Source: Candidatus Eremiobacterota bacterium
Lineage (GTDB): Bacteria; Vulcanimicrobiota; CADAWZ01; Ess09-12
Direction: 5' to 3'
Length of the DNA: 64,000 bases
Assembly: GCA_031082125.1 (NCBI GenBank)
Contig: JAVHLM010000012.1
Span: 62,001 to 126,000 of the forward strand
A program made the position numbers and the translations under genes. Shown in pieces: positions 60,925 through 64,000 of this stretch (position 1 is the first letter of the stretch; each line of letters opens with the position of its first letter). The notes below the pieces were generated by a model. It did no database searches. It saw only the letters and a program-made list of their open reading frames with translations, and had not been told where the DNA came from.

Positions 60925-63066
60925 ATGAAAAGGTCTCTCGCGATCCTTGCCCTCCTCGCTGTCACCATGACAGCGACCTATGCTCTTTCCTGGGCCTCGC
61001 CAGGGAACGACGACAGTGGGGCCGGTTATTTCAAATGGCTCGAGGAGCGCTCGATGCTGAAGCAGGCCGAAATGCTGTCCCGGCAATCAGCAGGATCAGG
61101 AAAGCTGTGGCAGCACCCCTACGCCCTGCCGCAGCCGCGGAAGGCTTCAAAATGCGCCTCCGTGTGGTTCACCGCCTACCCGGCGGCCACCATCACCTCT
61201 CCGGGGAAATCGATCATAGCCACCCTTGGCGACGAGGAGCTCTGGAAAACCTTTTCCGAGATAGGCATAAGGGCAATGCACACAGGTCCGATGAAGAGGT
61301 CCGGCGGCATAAGGGGGAGGGAATACACACCCACTGTTGATGGCAACTTTGACCGCATAAGCATGGAGATAGACCCCGCATTCGGCGCTACGGAAGAATA
61401 TGTCGCCATGACACGGAACGCCGGGAGATACAGCGCCGTCATCATAGGCGACATTATCCCGGGGCATACGGGCAAGGGGGCGGACTTCCGCCTTGCAGAG
61501 CGCGGGTACGGCGATTATCCCGGCATCTTCCACATGGTTGCCGTAGATGAGAAGGACTGGGGCTTGCTTCCTCCCGTGGCGAAAGGCAGAGACTCTGTGA
61601 ACCTCCCCCCATCGGCTGTTGATGAGCTCAGAAGCAGGGGCTATATAGCAGGGCAGCTCGTGCGCACCATATTCTATGAGCCGGGGGTCAAGGAAACCGA
61701 CTGGAGCGCCACTGACATTATCGAGGGCGCCGATGGGAAAAAGAGGCGCTGGGTATACCTCCACTATTTCAAGGAGGGGCAGCCCACGCTGAACTGGCTT
61801 GACCCCTCCTTCGGCGCAGAGCGCCTGGTCATTGGCGATATGCTCAACTCCATGACAGTCCTCGGGGAGAAAATGCTGCGGCTTGACGCCAACGGCTTCC
61901 TGGGCATAGAGAAGGCTCCCGGCGAAGGGCGTTCCTGGTCTGAGGGCCATCCCCTTTCGGTAACCTCCAACGAGATTATCTCGATGATGGCAAGAAAGCT
62001 CGGCGGCTTCACCTTCCAGGAGCTCAACCTTACCCTCGAGGACATAAAGACCATGGCGGCAATGGGTGCCGACCTTTCCTATGATTTCGTGACGCGCCCC
62101 GCCTACCATCACGCCCTTGTGACAGGCAACACGCAATTCCTGAGGCTCATGTTCTCCCTCATGAAAAAGTATGGAATTGACCCGGCAGGCCTCATCCATG
62201 CCCTGCAGAACCACGACGAGCTCACCCTTGAGCTCGTGCATTTCTGGAGTGCTCACGGCGACGAGATATTCCGTTACGGTGACCGCGAGATAAAGGGAAA
62301 GGCCCTCCGCGAGGAAATCCGCCGCCAGATGTTCGACAGACTCATAGGCCCCGCCGCCCCTTACAACCTGAAAGCCTCAAACGGCATTTCCTGCACGACA
62401 GCCAGCCTCTGCGCGGCAGTTCTGGGCGTCAGGGATCTTCAGAAAATGACTGCCGCAGAGAAGGAAAAAATAAAGAAGCTCCACCTGCTCCTGGTCATTT
62501 ACAACGCCTTTCAGCCCGGTGTTCTGGCCCTCTCGGGGTGGGACCTCGTGGGAGCCCTTACCCTTCCTTCCAGCCAGGTGAAGGAACTGCTTGCTGACGG
62601 CGACACGCGGTGGGTCAACAGGGGCGCCTACGACCTTATGGGGAAGGCTCCGTCGGTGGCAAAGTCCGCCGTGGGGCTTCCCAGGGCGGTGAGCCTCTAT
62701 GGCTCCCTGCCCCTTCAGATGAAAGACCCTTCATCGTTCGCCCGGAGCCTCCAGAAGATGCTCAGGCTCCGTGAGAAGATCCGCATCGCCGAAGCGACGC
62801 TGCTCGAGGTGCCTGCCGTGAAGAGCAAAAGTCTCCTGGTCCTCATCCACGCCCTCCCTGACGGGGGCGGCACCGAGGTGACAGCCATCAACTTCGGCCA
62901 GGCGCCTGTCGAGGAGCCTGTCACTCTTTCCGGAGCACAGGGTCTTGACGTAACAGAGCTCCTGGAAGGCAGGAGCGAAGGGAAAATCAGCAGCACAGGG
63001 AGCTTTCTCTTGAAACTGGGGGGCTACGAGGGGAAGATCCTTCTCGCGGCAGCAAGAGGTAGATGA
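60925..63066 (+). CDS. Exported GH13 (trehalose-synthase-like) alpha-glucan enzyme
   Basis: 713 residues starting [24 protein letters not shown], a signal peptide. GH13 landmarks: [11 protein letters not shown] at the first strand; [13 protein letters not shown], the nucleophile-Asp region (Asp ~319); [14 protein letters not shown] with the likely acid/base Glu (~366); and [14 protein letters not shown] with the transition-state His-Asp (~428). A C-terminal beta domain closes the protein. The pattern around [15 protein letters not shown] fits maltose alpha-glucosyltransferase/trehalose-synthase-like members. Export is unusual for trehalose synthases. AAGGTG precedes the ATG at 60925. It overlaps the next gene by 4 bp. 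Confidence 0.75.
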   Translation: MKRSLAILALLAVTMTATYALSWASPGNDDSGAGYFKWLEERSMLKQAEMLSRQSAGSGKLWQHPYALPQPRKASKCASVWFTAYPAATITSPGKSIIATLGDEELWKTFSEIGIRAMHTGPMKRSGGIRGREYTPTVDGNFDRISMEIDPAFGATEEYVAMTRNAGRYSAVIIGDIIPGHTGKGADFRLAERGYGDYPGIFHMVAVDEKDWGLLPPVAKGRDSVNLPPSAVDELRSRGYIAGQLVRTIFYEPGVKETDWSATDIIEGADGKKRRWVYLHYFKEGQPTLNWLDPSFGAERLVIGDMLNSMTVLGEKMLRLDANGFLGIEKAPGEGRSWSEGHPLSVTSNEIISMMARKLGGFTFQELNLTLEDIKTMAAMGADLSYDFVTRPAYHHALVTGNTQFLRLMFSLMKKYGIDPAGLIHALQNHDELTLELVHFWSAHGDEIFRYGDREIKGKALREEIRRQMFDRLIGPAAPYNLKASNGISCTTASLCAAVLGVRDLQKMTAAEKEKIKKLHLLLVIYNAFQPGVLALSGWDLVGALTLPSSQVKELLADGDTRWVNRGAYDLMGKAPSVAKSAVGLPRAVSLYGSLPLQMKDPSSFARSLQKMLRLREKIRIAEATLLEVPAVKSKSLLVLIHALPDGGGTEVTAINFGQAPVEEPVTLSGAQGLDVTELLEGRSEGKISSTGSFLLKLGGYEGKILLAAARGR

Positions 63067-64000
63067 AAACCCTTATTGTGACAGGTGTTACGAGCTTCGT
63101 GGGGTGCCACCTCGCATGTTTTTTTGCAGGGGAAGGCTTCCAAGTCATCGGGACCGTCTCGGGGGGGAAGTCGAGCGACAGCGGGACGGCAGCGGCGCGG
63201 CTCGAGCTTATGGCAAAATCAGGCGCAGAGACCGGGACCCTCGACCTGACAGAAGAGTCCTCCATAGCCTCTTTTGTGGGACGGCACAGGCCCGATTTCT
63301 GGATCCACCATGCCGGGTGGGCCAGGGACTACCGGAGCTTCAGCTTTGATCTCGCCAGGGCCCACTCCGTCAATGTGGCCCCCCTGGGGGCCCTCTATGA
63401 GTCTCTGGAGAAAAACGGCTGCAGGGGAGTCATCATCACGGGGACCGAGAGCGAATATGGCGTCAGCATCAACGCCCACAGGGAAGACGAGATCCCGATG
63501 CCTGCCACTCCCTACGGGCTCTCGAAGCTCTCCGAGACCATCAGGTCATTCCAGTTGGCCCATTACCACAGGCTCCCCACAAGGGTGGCCAGGCTCTTCA
63601 TTCCCTACGGCCCCCTCGACTCCCCCCTCAAGGTCATCCCTGCCACCATAAGGGCCCTTGCGGAGAAAAGGGAGATGGAGCTCTCCTCCTGCGAGCAGCT
63701 CAGGGATTTCCTCCATGTGGACGATGTGGCCCGGGGCTACAGGGCCCTGGTCCGCGACATCGAGGAGTGCATTTCCCTCTTTGATATTTTCAACCTCTCA
63801 AGCGGAAGGGCAAAATCTCTCAGGGATGTCCTCACGGCCATAGCCGACGGCCTCTCATCTGACAGGAGCCTCCTCAGGTTCGGGGCCTTGGAGCAGCGTT
63901 CCTCTGAGGCACCCGTCTGCTACGGAGACACCTCGAAGGCCGAGGGGGTCCTCAAGTGGAGCCCCGCCCCCTTTGAAGACGGGATACGGAAGTACCTCAA
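63063..64000 (+). CDS. NAD(P)-dependent epimerase/dehydratase (3' end outside window)
   Basis: At least 312 codons, running off the window. Extended short-chain dehydrogenase: dinucleotide motif [27 protein letters not shown], active-site [10 protein letters not shown] and [10 protein letters not shown] (YxxxK), then [14 protein letters not shown]. Sugar-nucleotide 4-epimerases, dehydratases and reductases share this plan; the exact reaction is not clear. Its ATG overlaps the stop of the GH13 gene, so they are coupled; an exported glucan enzyme and a nucleotide-sugar enzyme on one transcript is unexpected. Confidence 0.9.
   Translation, partial: MKTLIVTGVTSFVGCHLACFFAGEGFQVIGTVSGGKSSDSGTAAARLELMAKSGAETGTLDLTEESSIASFVGRHRPDFWIHHAGWARDYRSFSFDLARAHSVNVAPLGALYESLEKNGCRGVIITGTESEYGVSINAHREDEIPMPATPYGLSKLSETIRSFQLAHYHRLPTRVARLFIPYGPLDSPLKVIPATIRALAEKREMELSSCEQLRDFLHVDDVARGYRALVRDIEECISLFDIFNLSSGRAKSLRDVLTAIADGLSSDRSLLRFGALEQRSSEAPVCYGDTSKAEGVLKWSPAPFEDGIRKYL

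Noticed and set aside
61147-62256. 369-codon minus-strand frame inside the GH13 gene
   Set aside because: Shadow of a well-supported gene, no domain signatures.

Overview
The window is 64 kb of gene-dense bacterial chromosome with about 50 protein genes on both strands. Coding G+C is high by eye, Shine-Dalgarno sites are strong (AGGAGG type), ATG/GTG/TTG starts all occur, and many neighbours overlap by 4 nt (ATGA). I see no rRNA, tRNA, CRISPR array, intact insertion sequence or prophage. Gene content (FHA-ABCG exporter, eukaryote-type Ser/Thr kinase, caspase-like protease, GAF-rich SpoIIE phosphatase, many TPR and secreted proteins of unknown role) suggests a large-genome, environmentally responsive and probably uncultured lineage. 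That is inference; no marker here fixes the phylum.

Layout. 1-7 kb: the end of an alpha-galactosidase-like gene, spoVG, a nucleotide-translocase-like carrier, and a three-gene xanthine-dehydrogenase-type molybdenum hydroxylase operon. 7-12 kb: a five-gene operon (MATE exporter, secreted protein, DegT aminotransferase, C26 hydrolase, sugar-type binding protein). 12-20 kb: a cell-wall amidase, a PH/DUF4177-like protein, an UPF0173 hydrolase coupled to a membrane histidine kinase with a strongly palindromic leader, an unknown soluble protein, and a class II aldolase homologue that has lost its zinc ligands. 20-29 kb: a leucyl aminopeptidase / penicillin acylase / phosphodiester glycosidase operon, the DUF3300-DUF2950 pair, a DUF3795 protein and two unknown secreted proteins.

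29-41 kb is the signalling and accessory part: a triple-FHA ABCG-type exporter, an AlbA_2/Schlafen-type regulator, then about 1 kb of gene debris (a frameshifted A+T-rich remnant, a small orphan frame, a long hairpin repeat, and the 3' tail of a lost caspase gene), an AbrB-PIN toxin-antitoxin pair with its own promoter and palindrome, an intact caspase-like gene whose tail matches the debris, a transmembrane Ser/Thr kinase and a TPR protein. The hairpin occurs again near 18.8 kb, so it is a dispersed family.

41-60 kb is rich in sensory and second-messenger genes: a zinc-ribbon protein, a TGS-nucleoside kinase, a PfkB kinase, a degenerate GAF-histidine kinase, an mraZ with a textbook-like GTGGG operator and its own terminator but no dcw cluster, a GAF-GGDEF cyclase, a NatA/NatB-CPBP exporter pair, a cyclic-nucleotide-domain protein, a membrane-TPR protein, and a 1262-residue PocR-GAFx5-SpoIIE phosphatase. 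The window ends in a GH13 trehalose-synthase-like secreted enzyme coupled to a sugar-nucleotide epimerase that runs off the end.
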